Assembly: GCF_964332355.1 (NCBI RefSeq)
Contig: NZ_OZ201293.1
Coordinates: 2,542,001 to 2,606,000, forward strand
DNA: 64,000 nucleotides
DNA from: Imbroritus primus
GTDB taxonomy: Bacteria > Pseudomonadota > Gammaproteobacteria > Burkholderiales > Burkholderiaceae
Reading direction: 5' to 3'
The notes beneath the pieces are model-generated. The model searched no databases. It was not told where the DNA came from and saw only the letters and a list, made by a program, of their open reading frames with translations. Below are positions 50,470-58,883 of this stretch, one piece after another. The number at the start of each line of letters is the position of its first letter. Position 1 is the stretch's first letter. The translations under genes were made by a program, and so were the position numbers.

Positions 50470-50496
50470 GTGTTAGCCCATGTGGCAGGCTAGCAC
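50470..50496. repeat. 9-N9-9 inverted repeat upstream of ksgA
   Basis: GTGTTAGCC (50470-50478) and GGCTAGCAC (50488-50496) are complementary at 8 of 9 positions with a 9-base spacer. The repeat lies in the pdxA-ksgA gap, in the ksgA leader. The geometry is like CIRCE but the sequence is not. The rest of this gap, including a T7 tract near 50506, shows no clear terminator. Confidence 0.3.
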
Positions 50497-50628
50497 CGGA
50501 TAAAAAAATGGAATGGCGACGCAGGCCGGAGCAACGCCTGGTTCCCGCCTACCGCATGATACTCCCGGCAGCTGGCGCACCGTCCGTGGAACCGCCCGGG
50601 GAGCCCCCTGCACCACTGGCCCCTTCAC

Positions 50629-51669
50629 TTACGCCGTAGCGTCACGTGCGCTCAGTTCGCAGCGCGCCATGTCGACGGCCGCCTGCAAGGCGGCGCGCAT
50701 GCTGCCGTATTCGGCGCGCCCTGTGCCGGCGAGGTCAAGCGCCGTGCCGTGATCGACCGAGGTGCGAATCAGTGGCAAGCCGAGCGTCACGTTGATGCCA
50801 TGACCAAAGGTACCGTACTTGAGCGGTGCGAGGCCCTGGTCGTGGTACATCGCCAGCATGCAGTCGGCATCCTGCAGATAGCGTGGCTGGAACAGCGTAT
50901 CGGCCGGATACGGACCGCGCACGTCGAGGCCGTCGGCGACCGCCTGCTGCAGTGCCGGGATGATGACGTCAATTTCCTCGCGGCCCAGGTGTCCCTGCTC
51001 GCCCGCATGCGGGTTAAGGCCGGTCATCAGGATGCGAGGCTTCGGAAGCCCGAAACGGCGGCGCAGATCGTGCGCGATGATATGCAGCGCATCCACCAGC
51101 AGCGGCGTGGTGATGGCATCGGCCACCGCGCGCAGCGGCAGGTGCGTGGTGGCCAGCGCCACGCGCAGCATGGCGTTGGCATGGGCGGGCTGCGGGCCGG
51201 CCAGCATCATCACCACGTGCGGCGTGCCGGTGCGCTCGGCGAGGTATTCGGTGTGGCCGGTGAAAGCGATGCCGGTATCGGCGATCACGCTCTTCTGCAG
51301 CGGTGCGGTGACCATGCCTTGGTAGCGGCCATGCTGGCAGCCGTCGATGGCTTCGTCGAGCACTGCCAGCACATAGGCGCCATTCTGCGTATCGAGCTGG
51401 CCCGGAATGCAAGGGACGCCCAGCGGGACATGGGCGATGGCGACACGTCCGCTGTCGAGCGCACGTTGCCATGCGGGCGCGATGCCGAGCAGGGCGGCGC
51501 GTTCCGCCAACAAGGTGCGGTCGCCAATGACGGTATACGTACAGGCGTGGTGAGCGGACCCTGGCGCCTCCATTTCCGCCAGCAGCGCCTGCAGGGTGAT
51601 GTCGGGCCCGATCCCGGCGGGTTCGCCAGTGGTAATAGCCAGGCGCAGCGGCGCGGCGGTGCCAGCCAT
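50629..51669 (-). CDS. pdxA: 4-hydroxythreonine-4-phosphate dehydrogenase
   Basis: PdxA oxidises 4-phosphohydroxy-L-threonine in the DXP-dependent route to pyridoxal phosphate. It has 346 residues. Signature parts are the start LAITTGEPAGIGPDI, FTGHTEYLAER with a metal-ligand His, LNPHAGEQGHLGREE and MYHDQGLAPLKYGTFGHGIN. It starts 2 bases from the surA stop, as in enterobacteria. Confidence 0.96.
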   Translation of the reverse strand: MAGTAAPLRLAITTGEPAGIGPDITLQALLAEMEAPGSAHHACTYTVIGDRTLLAERAALLGIAPAWQRALDSGRVAIAHVPLGVPCIPGQLDTQNGAYVLAVLDEAIDGCQHGRYQGMVTAPLQKSVIADTGIAFTGHTEYLAERTGTPHVVMMLAGPQPAHANAMLRVALATTHLPLRAVADAITTPLLVDALHIIAHDLRRRFGLPKPRILMTGLNPHAGEQGHLGREEIDVIIPALQQAVADGLDVRGPYPADTLFQPRYLQDADCMLAMYHDQGLAPLKYGTFGHGINVTLGLPLIRTSVDHGTALDLAGTGRAEYGSMRAALQAAVDMARCELSARDATA

Positions 51670-51671
51670 GA

Positions 51672-53150
51672 TTACTGCTGCCGGTTGACCCGGTATTCCA
51701 CGTAGGCGTTGCCGCGCAGCTGCCGCAGCCAGTCTTCCTGCGCGGTGCGCAGCTTGTTGCTGCGGATCGTGGCGCGGGCAAAGTCGCGCTGCTTCTCGGG
51801 CGACAGTTCGCCTTCGCGGCGTTCCAGCACCTGGATCAGGTGCACGCCGAACTGCGTGACCACCGGTTCGGAGACCTCACCCGGACGCAGCTTGTCCATG
51901 GCCTGCTCGAAGGCGGGCACCAGCTCGCCCGGCGAGACCCAGCCGAGATCGCCGCCGGCCTGGGCGGAGCCATCCTGCGAGAACTGGCGGGCAGCAGCGG
52001 CAAAATCCCCGCCGCCGATGGTGATGCGGTCGCGCATCGTGCTCAACTGGCGGCGTGCCTCGGCTTCCGGCATGTTGGGACCAGTGCGGATGAGGATGTG
52101 GCGGGCATGCGTCTGTGGCACCTTGATGCCGGCCAGATCGCCCGAGCCGGCCCGCTTGGCAACCAGCTTGATGATATGGAAGCCAGCCGAGGTTTCGAGA
52201 ATCTTGTCGCTTACCTGGCCCGGCGTCAGATCGAGCACCGCGTTAGCAAAGACCGCCGGCAGTCGGCCGATCTGCCGGAAGCCGAGCGCCCCGCCCTGTG
52301 CCGCCTCGGGCGCATCGGACTGCGCAGCCAGTTGGGCAAAGTCGGTACCAGCCTTGGCCTGCCGCAGCAGGCCCTCGGCCTTGGCGCGGGCTTCAGCCTT
52401 CTGCGACTCCGAGGCGTTCTCGGGCAAGCGCACGAGCAGATGCGCCACGTTGTATTCCTCGGGACCGGTTGCCTGCGAGCCGCGGCGTTCCGCCAGGAAA
52501 TTATCGATCTCACCGTCGTAGACCTGCACTTGCCCTTCGATCTCACGGTCGCGGAAGCGGCTGACCTGGATCTCGCGGCGCAGCTCCTCGCGGTACTTGT
52601 CAAATGGCATGCCCGAGGCTTCGATCTGGCGGCGCATCTCGTCGACACTTACCGAATTCTGCTGGGCGATCTGCGCAATGGTGCGGTCGAGTTCCTGGTC
52701 GTTCACGCGGATGCCACCTTCCTGTGCGGCCTGCTGCTGCACCCGCTCCAGGATCAGGCTCTCGAGCGCATTGCCGAGCAGGTCGGGACGCGCCGGCACG
52801 GGTCGGCCGCTGGAACGCATCTGCTGTTCGATGAGCGCGGCGCGGTCGAACATTTCCTTGCGGGTGACCACGCTGGTATTGACCACCGCAGCCACTTCAT
52901 CGACCAGTTGCGAGCGTTCGCTGCCGGGTGCGGCCGGCGGTGGCACCTGGCTGAGGAAGCCGGGCCGCGGCGCGCTGGCGCCACCAAATAGGCTGCCCGG
53001 GGCGGCCGCCGCACCGGATGGCGCCGCAGCCGGCGCCTTGGTCCCGGAACGCGCGGCTGGCTTGCGCTCGGCGGCAACGGCGCCGGTCACCAGGCCACAG
53101 GCACACAGCAGACTGATCAGGGTCGAGAGCGCGGTCGATTGTGATTTCAT
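51672..53150 (-). CDS. surA: Periplasmic chaperone and peptidyl-prolyl isomerase SurA
   Basis: SurA escorts outer-membrane proteins, LptD among them, through the periplasm to BAM. It has 492 residues from ATG 53150 (ATG 53156 is equally possible). A signal peptide ends near GAVAA, followed by a Pro/Ala-rich linker longer than in E. coli. The N-terminal chaperone region (DEVAAVVNTSVVTRKEM) comes next, then two parvulin domains (one from EEYNVAHLLVRL, one from THARHILIRT). The order lptD-surA-pdxA-ksgA is the classic one. Confidence 0.95.
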   Translation of the reverse strand: MKSQSTALSTLISLLCACGLVTGAVAAERKPAARSGTKAPAAAPSGAAAAPGSLFGGASAPRPGFLSQVPPPAAPGSERSQLVDEVAAVVNTSVVTRKEMFDRAALIEQQMRSSGRPVPARPDLLGNALESLILERVQQQAAQEGGIRVNDQELDRTIAQIAQQNSVSVDEMRRQIEASGMPFDKYREELRREIQVSRFRDREIEGQVQVYDGEIDNFLAERRGSQATGPEEYNVAHLLVRLPENASESQKAEARAKAEGLLRQAKAGTDFAQLAAQSDAPEAAQGGALGFRQIGRLPAVFANAVLDLTPGQVSDKILETSAGFHIIKLVAKRAGSGDLAGIKVPQTHARHILIRTGPNMPEAEARRQLSTMRDRITIGGGDFAAAARQFSQDGSAQAGGDLGWVSPGELVPAFEQAMDKLRPGEVSEPVVTQFGVHLIQVLERREGELSPEKQRDFARATIRSNKLRTAQEDWLRQLRGNAYVEYRVNRQQ

Positions 53151-53289
53151 AGACATCCGTTGCGTAGCGGTTACTTGAAGTCGGTTCAAAGACGGAGCAT
53201 AGCGGTTCTGGCTGCACACCGGGCCATCGAGCATACGGGCGGGACAGCAGGATCATGTAAATGTGCCAGCATCATCGCGAAACCGTCTC

Positions 53290-55722
53290 TTACTCGTATT
53301 GGTCCAGGATGGAAGGCGTGACCTGCCTGGCGGGCACCGGCTGATAGCCGGGCACGTTCAGCTTGATCACGTCGATCGGATTATTGCCGATCTTGGAGAA
53401 GCCCTTGAATTCGATCTGCGCGAAGATCTGCGAGGTCGAGCTGCCGGCCGTGTTGCGATAGCGCTGGTAGGCCAAGCGGCCGACCCAGCAATCCGCATCG
53501 TACTCGAATCCGGCCAGCGTGTCGGTCATGGTGCGCTGGTTCATGTCGTAGTTGACGCGGCCGATGCCATACAGGCGCTGCGTGATCGGCCATTGCCCCG
53601 ACAGCTCGAACTGCTCGAGCGCGTTGTTGTCGAGGACGGTCGTGCCACGGCGATAGCGGTAACCGACGTTCAGCACCTGGCGCGGGCCCGGTTTCCATGC
53701 CAGCGCGATATTGGAACGGATCACCCGCTCGATCTCGCGGTTGTACTGGATGCCGGTATCGAAATAGTAGTTGCGGAACAACTGGACCGTGGCGCCGAGC
53801 AGCAAGTCGGAATACTTCTGGTCAGATGGGACGGCGGTCCCGGCAATCGACACCCGCTGACCGTTCAGATCGACGCGCTGGGCGATGGTGCCGCGGAACC
53901 GCTCGATGCCGGTCTCGGCCTCGATCAGCCGGGTGGTCACGCCAACCGTCACCTTGTTGTTGTCGGCGATGCGGTCGTAACCGGTGAAGGGGTTCTCGCT
54001 GAAGATCTGCCCCATGCCGAAGTCCGACTCGGCCGTATCGAACAGCGGAATCTGGGATTGCTCGCGGAACGGCGTGTAGACGTAGAACAGGCGCGGCTCG
54101 AGGGTTTGGATGAAATTCCGCCCGAACAGCCGCGACACGACCGGTGCGTCGCGCTCGAAGGTCATGCCCGAGTCAATGCTGAAGGTTGGCACGGTCCGCG
54201 TGATGTCGCGTGGCGCGCCAACCGGCATGTGGTCGAGCCGGTAGCTCGCGGCATTGAAAGTGGCCTTGGGCGTGACGAACCAGCCAGCGCGCACGATCGG
54301 ATAGCTGATCGACGGCTGGATGAACATGCGCTCGCCTTCCGGGCTGCGCTGCAGGTTCAGGTCGAGCGGCTTGGTGAAGCGCGTGTAATCACTTTCCACC
54401 GAGATGTCGAAACCGCCGAGGTCATACTTGGTATAGCGGACATTGAGCTGCGGTTCGCGCTCATACGACGGCTGGCTGGGCGGCAGGACCTGGAATTTCT
54501 GGACGCGAGCCAGAACGGCCCAGTCATCGCCGATGTTGTAGCGGACGCCGCCTTCCTGCGTGTACTGCCGCTGCGAGGCGATGCTGAGCGTGCGTCCCAT
54601 GTCGTCCGGATAGCGCGCATCGGACACGCGGTTCAGGTTCACATAGGCCTGCATGCCCGGCAGCAGGTTGTGCTGGTGCTGGATCGAGTACGACCAGCGG
54701 TCGCGGTCCAGCTGACGGTCGTTGGGCAGGAACTCGCCGCGCCACTGGCCGGAATAGTCATTGCCGAGATAGCGGAATTCGGCACCCAGCTGTGCCCCGC
54801 GCCGTGACATCAGGCGCGGATAGAGCGTCAGGTCGCGATTCGGTGCGAGGTTGAAATAATACGGAACGGTCAGGTCGATGCCATTGCGCGAGCCGAAGCC
54901 GAAGACTGGCGCGAGCACGCCGCTGCGACGCTCGTCTGACAGCGGGAAGCTGAATACCGGTGCCGCGAGGATCGGTACCCCGAAGAAATGCAGCGAACCG
55001 TTGTAGCCCGTACCGACCTGCCGGCCGGTATCGAAATCGAGCCGGCTGGCACGGAAATACCAGTCGGCATTGTCGGGCGTGCAGGTGGTGTAGGTGGCGT
55101 TCTGGACGCTGGCGTGGTCGGCATCGAGGAAATCGATGCGGTCGGCCCGGCCGGACCCACCGGTCTGCTGGAAATAGTAGTTCGGCGTCTGCATCGTGCC
55201 TTCGCTGGCATCGACGCGATATCGCGCCTGCGGCCCGACGAAGAGCGCACCGTCGCGCGAGAGTCGAACATTGCCATGCGCCGTCGCTTCATCGCGGTCC
55301 TGGTTGTAGATCAGCCGGTCGCCCTTGACGACGGATCCGCCGCGCCGCACTTCGCCATGGCCTTCGAGCTGGATTTCCTGCTCGCCGATGCCGGTCATCT
55401 TGTCCGCGGAAACGAAGGTTGGCTGGCTGTCGTCGTTACGCGAGCTTTTTGGCTCGGCCAGGCGCGGCACGAGGCCACCGGCGTCGACTGCGGGCAAGGC
55501 TGGCGTCGTCTTGCGGGGCTGGTCCTGCTCCGTCGGGAAAGGCGCCAGCGTGGACGCGGTCTGAGCGAATAGCGGCATGGACAGCCCAGCCATCGCCAAC
55601 AGGAGGGGGCGCAGCCGCAACGCAAGCGGAACGTGGCCGGACTTGCCGAACGTGCCGAACGTGCCGAACAATCGGGCAGAATGGCGCGGCAGTCGTTTCC
55701 GGGTACGGTTGAGTACTGTCAT
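53290..55722 (-). CDS. lptD: LPS-assembly outer-membrane protein LptD
   Basis: LptD, with LptE, inserts lipopolysaccharide into the outer leaflet. The product has 810 residues. After a long basic N-terminus and signal peptide (ending near LFAQ) come the periplasmic jellyroll (LEGHGEVRRGGSVVKGDRL) and the 26-strand barrel. The Cys pairs include YTTCTPDNADW and the late DADCWVG. The N-terminus has a nine-base tandem repeat giving FGTFGTFGK, and the real start might be later. It is divergent from amgK; a TATTATAC-like box in the gap can be read from both strands. Confidence 0.95.
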   Translation of the reverse strand: MTVLNRTRKRLPRHSARLFGTFGTFGKSGHVPLALRLRPLLLAMAGLSMPLFAQTASTLAPFPTEQDQPRKTTPALPAVDAGGLVPRLAEPKSSRNDDSQPTFVSADKMTGIGEQEIQLEGHGEVRRGGSVVKGDRLIYNQDRDEATAHGNVRLSRDGALFVGPQARYRVDASEGTMQTPNYYFQQTGGSGRADRIDFLDADHASVQNATYTTCTPDNADWYFRASRLDFDTGRQVGTGYNGSLHFFGVPILAAPVFSFPLSDERRSGVLAPVFGFGSRNGIDLTVPYYFNLAPNRDLTLYPRLMSRRGAQLGAEFRYLGNDYSGQWRGEFLPNDRQLDRDRWSYSIQHQHNLLPGMQAYVNLNRVSDARYPDDMGRTLSIASQRQYTQEGGVRYNIGDDWAVLARVQKFQVLPPSQPSYEREPQLNVRYTKYDLGGFDISVESDYTRFTKPLDLNLQRSPEGERMFIQPSISYPIVRAGWFVTPKATFNAASYRLDHMPVGAPRDITRTVPTFSIDSGMTFERDAPVVSRLFGRNFIQTLEPRLFYVYTPFREQSQIPLFDTAESDFGMGQIFSENPFTGYDRIADNNKVTVGVTTRLIEAETGIERFRGTIAQRVDLNGQRVSIAGTAVPSDQKYSDLLLGATVQLFRNYYFDTGIQYNREIERVIRSNIALAWKPGPRQVLNVGYRYRRGTTVLDNNALEQFELSGQWPITQRLYGIGRVNYDMNQRTMTDTLAGFEYDADCWVGRLAYQRYRNTAGSSTSQIFAQIEFKGFSKIGNNPIDVIKLNVPGYQPVPARQVTPSILDQYE
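55645..55671. repeat. Nine-base tandem repeat in the lptD start region
   Basis: Two full copies of GCCGAACGT (55645-55662) and a third partial copy (55663-55669) lie in a row. In frame, the repeat encodes Phe-Gly-Thr units in the basic N-terminus of LptD. A multiple of three keeps the frame if copy number changes. Confidence 0.6.
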
Positions 55723-55950
55723 CGATCAAGTCTGGTTAATCCTGGTGCCGCAAGTTTGCTGTGCCTGGTCCCGAATGCCTGCCGGGCCACATGCCAAAGC
55801 GCGCCGCGGACGGCAGCTTTACTGCGCCACCGCCCTCGCCGCCCCGCCCGCCGCTTCTTGCCGGACGCTACCGCAGACGGGCGCCGGACCGGCTGCTGAG
55901 CCAGGGTATTGGTCGGGTATTATACGGGCATCAAACCCGAGTCCCACCGC

Positions 55951-56982
55951 ATGCAAGAACAGTTACACGATCCGCGCCTGGCCCAGCTGCGTTCCTGGCT
56001 GCAGTCCCTCGGTCCGCAATGGCCGGTGGATCTCTCTTCACTTGCGCCAGCATCCAGCGATGCCAGTTTCCGGCGCTACTTCCGCGTGACCAGCACGCAT
56101 CCGGACCACCCCACGCTGATCGTCATGGACGCGCCGCCGAGCCATGAAGATTGCCGGCCGTTTATCCATGTCGCCCGGCTGTTCGGCGCGGCTGGCGCCA
56201 CCGTGCCAACGGTGCTGGCCGAGGATCTGGCGCAGGGCTTCCTGCTACTGGCCGACCTCGGCAATACCACCTACCTGTCGGTGCTCGATGCGGACAGCGC
56301 CGATGCACTCTACGCCGACGCCACCGACGCGCTGGTGCGCATCCAGCTGGCCACGCAGGCAGGCACCCTGCCGCCTTACGACCGCGCGCTGCTGCAGCGT
56401 GAGCTCGATCTGTTTCCTGAGTGGTACGTGGGCAAGCATCTCGGCGTGACGCTCGATGATACCCAGCAGACCACGCTCGCCGGCATCAACGAGGCGCTGA
56501 TCCGCAACAACCTGGCGCAGCCGCAGGTATACGTGCACCGCGACTACCATTCGCGCAACCTGATGCGCACCGAGGCCGGCAACCCCGGCGTGCTCGATTT
56601 TCAGGATGCGGTGATCGGCCCGGTAACCTACGATGCCGTCTCGCTGTGGCGTGACGCCTATATCAGCTGGGATGAAGAACGCCAGATCGACTGGGTGGTG
56701 CGCTACTGGGAAAAGGCGCGCAAGGCTGGCCTGCCGCTCACCGCGGATTTCGGCGATTTCTACCGTGACTTCGAATGGATGGGCCTGCAGCGCCACCTGA
56801 AGGTGCTCGGCATCTTCGCGCGCCTGTCGCACCGCGATGGCAAGCACGGCTACCTCGATGATATGCCGCTGGTGATGCGGTACACGCGCGCCGTCGCGGA
56901 GCGCTACAGCGAGCTGCGCGCCCTGGCACGCCTGCTCGATGCCCTGGAAGGCCGGGCACAGGCCGTCGGTTATACCTTCTGA
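55951..56982 (+). CDS. amgK: N-acetylmuramate/N-acetylglucosamine anomeric kinase AmgK
   Basis: AmgK phosphorylates MurNAc and GlcNAc at C1 so that cell-wall sugars can be reused without going through GlcNAc-6-P. It has 343 residues with an aminoglycoside-phosphotransferase fold. The catalytic loop is VHRDYHSRNLM, and the metal motif is VLDFQDAVIGP. The start ATG 55951 is preferred over 55909. The partner murU is three genes downstream in the same run, which supports the AmgK call over a generic phosphotransferase. Confidence 0.9.
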   Translation: MQEQLHDPRLAQLRSWLQSLGPQWPVDLSSLAPASSDASFRRYFRVTSTHPDHPTLIVMDAPPSHEDCRPFIHVARLFGAAGATVPTVLAEDLAQGFLLLADLGNTTYLSVLDADSADALYADATDALVRIQLATQAGTLPPYDRALLQRELDLFPEWYVGKHLGVTLDDTQQTTLAGINEALIRNNLAQPQVYVHRDYHSRNLMRTEAGNPGVLDFQDAVIGPVTYDAVSLWRDAYISWDEERQIDWVVRYWEKARKAGLPLTADFGDFYRDFEWMGLQRHLKVLGIFARLSHRDGKHGYLDDMPLVMRYTRAVAERYSELRALARLLDALEGRAQAVGYTF

Positions 56983-56984
56983 AC

Positions 56985-57704
56985 ATGGACGCGCCTGACC
57001 AGCGGCATTCCGCATGGACCGCCTGGTGGGCCGGTGTTCGCGCCCTGACGCCCATGATGCTGGGCGTGCTGCCGTTCGGCCTGATCTTTGGCGTGCTGGC
57101 CGTCAACGCCGGCATGCCCGGCTGGCTGGCCGCGCTGATGAGCGTGATCGTCTTCGGCGGCGCATCGCAGATGATCCTGACGCAACTGTGGGCAGCCGGC
57201 ACGCCGGCCCTGCTGATGGCCGCGACGGTGGCTATGGTCAATCTGCGCCATGCGCTGTATTCCGCCGCCATCGCCCCCGCGCTGGCACACCTGCCACGCC
57301 GCTGGAAGCTGCTGCTGGCCTACCTGCTCACCGATGAGGCGTTCGCCGCGATGGCGCGCCGCCTCGAAGACCGCAGCCCGGCCCGTCATTGGTTCTTTCT
57401 CGGGGCGGGACTGACGCTGTGGTGCGGATGGCAAGTGTCGACGATTCTCGGCGTGATCATCGGCAAACAGGTACCGATGAATTGGCCGCTCGACTTCTTT
57501 CTGCCCCTGACCTTCATCGCCATCATCGTGCCAGCCCTGCATACGCGCGCTCATCTGGCTGCCGCACTGGTCAGCGGCACGGCCGCGGTGGTCTTTGCCA
57601 CAATGCCGTACAAGCTCGGCCTGATGCTGGCCGCCTGCCTCGGCATCGCCGCCGGCAGCCTGTTGCGGCGCCCCTCGGCCGTGCCGGCGGAGCCGCAGGC
57701 ATGA
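56985..57704 (+). CDS. azlC: AzlC family branched-chain amino acid exporter, large subunit
   Basis: This is a 239-residue protein with about seven to eight membrane helices. The family start is GVRALTPMMLGVLPFGLIFG, followed by VFGGASQMILTQLW, MVNLRHALYSAA and LTDEAFAA. AzlC with AzlD exports branched-chain or other amino acids. It starts 2 bases after amgK and overlaps azlD by four bases. Confidence 0.93.
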   Translation: MDAPDQRHSAWTAWWAGVRALTPMMLGVLPFGLIFGVLAVNAGMPGWLAALMSVIVFGGASQMILTQLWAAGTPALLMAATVAMVNLRHALYSAAIAPALAHLPRRWKLLLAYLLTDEAFAAMARRLEDRSPARHWFFLGAGLTLWCGWQVSTILGVIIGKQVPMNWPLDFFLPLTFIAIIVPALHTRAHLAAALVSGTAAVVFATMPYKLGLMLAACLGIAAGSLLRRPSAVPAEPQA

Positions 57705-58042
57705 GTCCGGCCATGAGCATGAGCGATACGTTGACGCTGCTCGGCGTGTTCGCCATGGCCGGCGCTGCGACCTACCTGACCCGCCTGTCGTTCATCGCGC
57801 TGGAAGGCAAGCTGCGCCTGCCCGCATGGTTTCGCCACGCCCTGCAGTTCGTGCCCGCCGCCATTCTCACCGCGCTGATCACGCCCGACCTGCTGCTGCG
57901 CAATGGCGCCCTGGCCCTCGGCTTCGACAACCATCGTCTGCTCGCCGCCATCGTCGCCGTGGTCGTGGCAGCATGGTCGCGCAGTGTGGGCCTGACCATC
58001 GCCATCGGCATGGGTGTCCTGATTCTTCTGGAAATGTTGTGA
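57701..58042 (+). CDS. azlD: AzlD family small exporter subunit
   Basis: This is a 113-residue membrane protein with four helices, the partner of AzlC. Conserved pieces are AAATYLTRLSFIAL, RHALQFVPAAILTALI and the final VAAWSRSVGLTIAIGMG. ATG 57701 overlaps azlC, and the stop (58040-58042) shares one base with the murU ATG, so the three are translationally linked. Confidence 0.92.
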   Translation: MSPAMSMSDTLTLLGVFAMAGAATYLTRLSFIALEGKLRLPAWFRHALQFVPAAILTALITPDLLLRNGALALGFDNHRLLAAIVAVVVAAWSRSVGLTIAIGMGVLILLEML

Positions 58043-58755
58043 TGAAAGCCATGATCTTTGCCGCCGGACGCGGCGAACGCATGCGGCCGCTGACCGACAG
58101 CTGCCCCAAACCGCTGCTGCCGGTCGCTGGCAAACCGCTGATTGTCCGGCAGATCGAAGCGCTGGCCACAGCCGGCATCCGCGACATCGTCATCAACCAT
58201 GCATGGCTTGGTGCGCAGATCGAAGACACGCTTGGCGACGGCACGCGCTGGGGTGTGCGCCTGCAGTATTCGCCCGAAACGGAGGCCCTGGAAACCGCTG
58301 GCGGCATCGCGCAGGCTGCGCCGCTGCTGCAGGGTGCGGGCAATATCTTTCTCGCCGTCAGCGGCGACATTCTCAGCCAGTATGACTACGCACAACTGGC
58401 CGCCCCCGCGGCGCGCCTCGCCAAGGCGGCGCAGCCGGGCATGCACCTCGTGATGGTCCCGAACCCGGACTTTCATCCAGCCGGCGATTTCGTGCTCGAT
58501 CCGCACGGTGTACTGGCGCATGATGGCTCCGGCGAACGCCTGACCTTTGGCAACATCGGGCTATACGACCTGCGCATGTTCGCCGGCATCGCACCCGGCA
58601 CGCGCATGGCCATGTCGCCGCTGTACCGCGAATGCATCGCTGCCGGACGCGCCACGGGCGAGCGTTACGACGGGCTTTGGGAAAACGTCGGCACGCCCGC
58701 ACAGCTCGATGCGCTCGATCGCCGCCTGCGCGCGGTGACTATGCCTGGCCGCTGA
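58042..58755 (+). CDS. murU: N-acetylmuramate alpha-1-phosphate uridylyltransferase MurU
   Basis: MurU converts MurNAc-1-P to UDP-MurNAc, completing the recycling shortcut begun by AmgK. This route bypasses MurA and so can lower fosfomycin sensitivity. It has 237 residues with a nucleotidyltransferase fold. The start MKAMIFAAGRGERMRPLTDS carries the GxGxRMxPLT loop, followed by PKPLLPVAGKPLI and LETAGGI, with a metal-binding Asp in VSGDILSQYDY. AzlC/AzlD genes separate it from amgK. Confidence 0.93.
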   Translation: MKAMIFAAGRGERMRPLTDSCPKPLLPVAGKPLIVRQIEALATAGIRDIVINHAWLGAQIEDTLGDGTRWGVRLQYSPETEALETAGGIAQAAPLLQGAGNIFLAVSGDILSQYDYAQLAAPAARLAKAAQPGMHLVMVPNPDFHPAGDFVLDPHGVLAHDGSGERLTFGNIGLYDLRMFAGIAPGTRMAMSPLYRECIAAGRATGERYDGLWENVGTPAQLDALDRRLRAVTMPGR

Positions 58756-58883
58756 GCGACCGCGACGGACCGCTGACGATCCACCGGGCCGCCCGCTCCT
58801 TCAGGCACGTTAGAATGTCTCAACCGATTTCCCCCGGATGCACGCGCGGTGCGTTGCGTCCGGCATCCCCACAGAGCCCGACC

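Noticed and set aside
53162..53207. 11-base direct repeat (GCGTAGCGGTT and GCATAGCGGTT) between surA and lptD
   Set aside because: Only two copies with one mismatch, no symmetry and no promoter relation that I could support.
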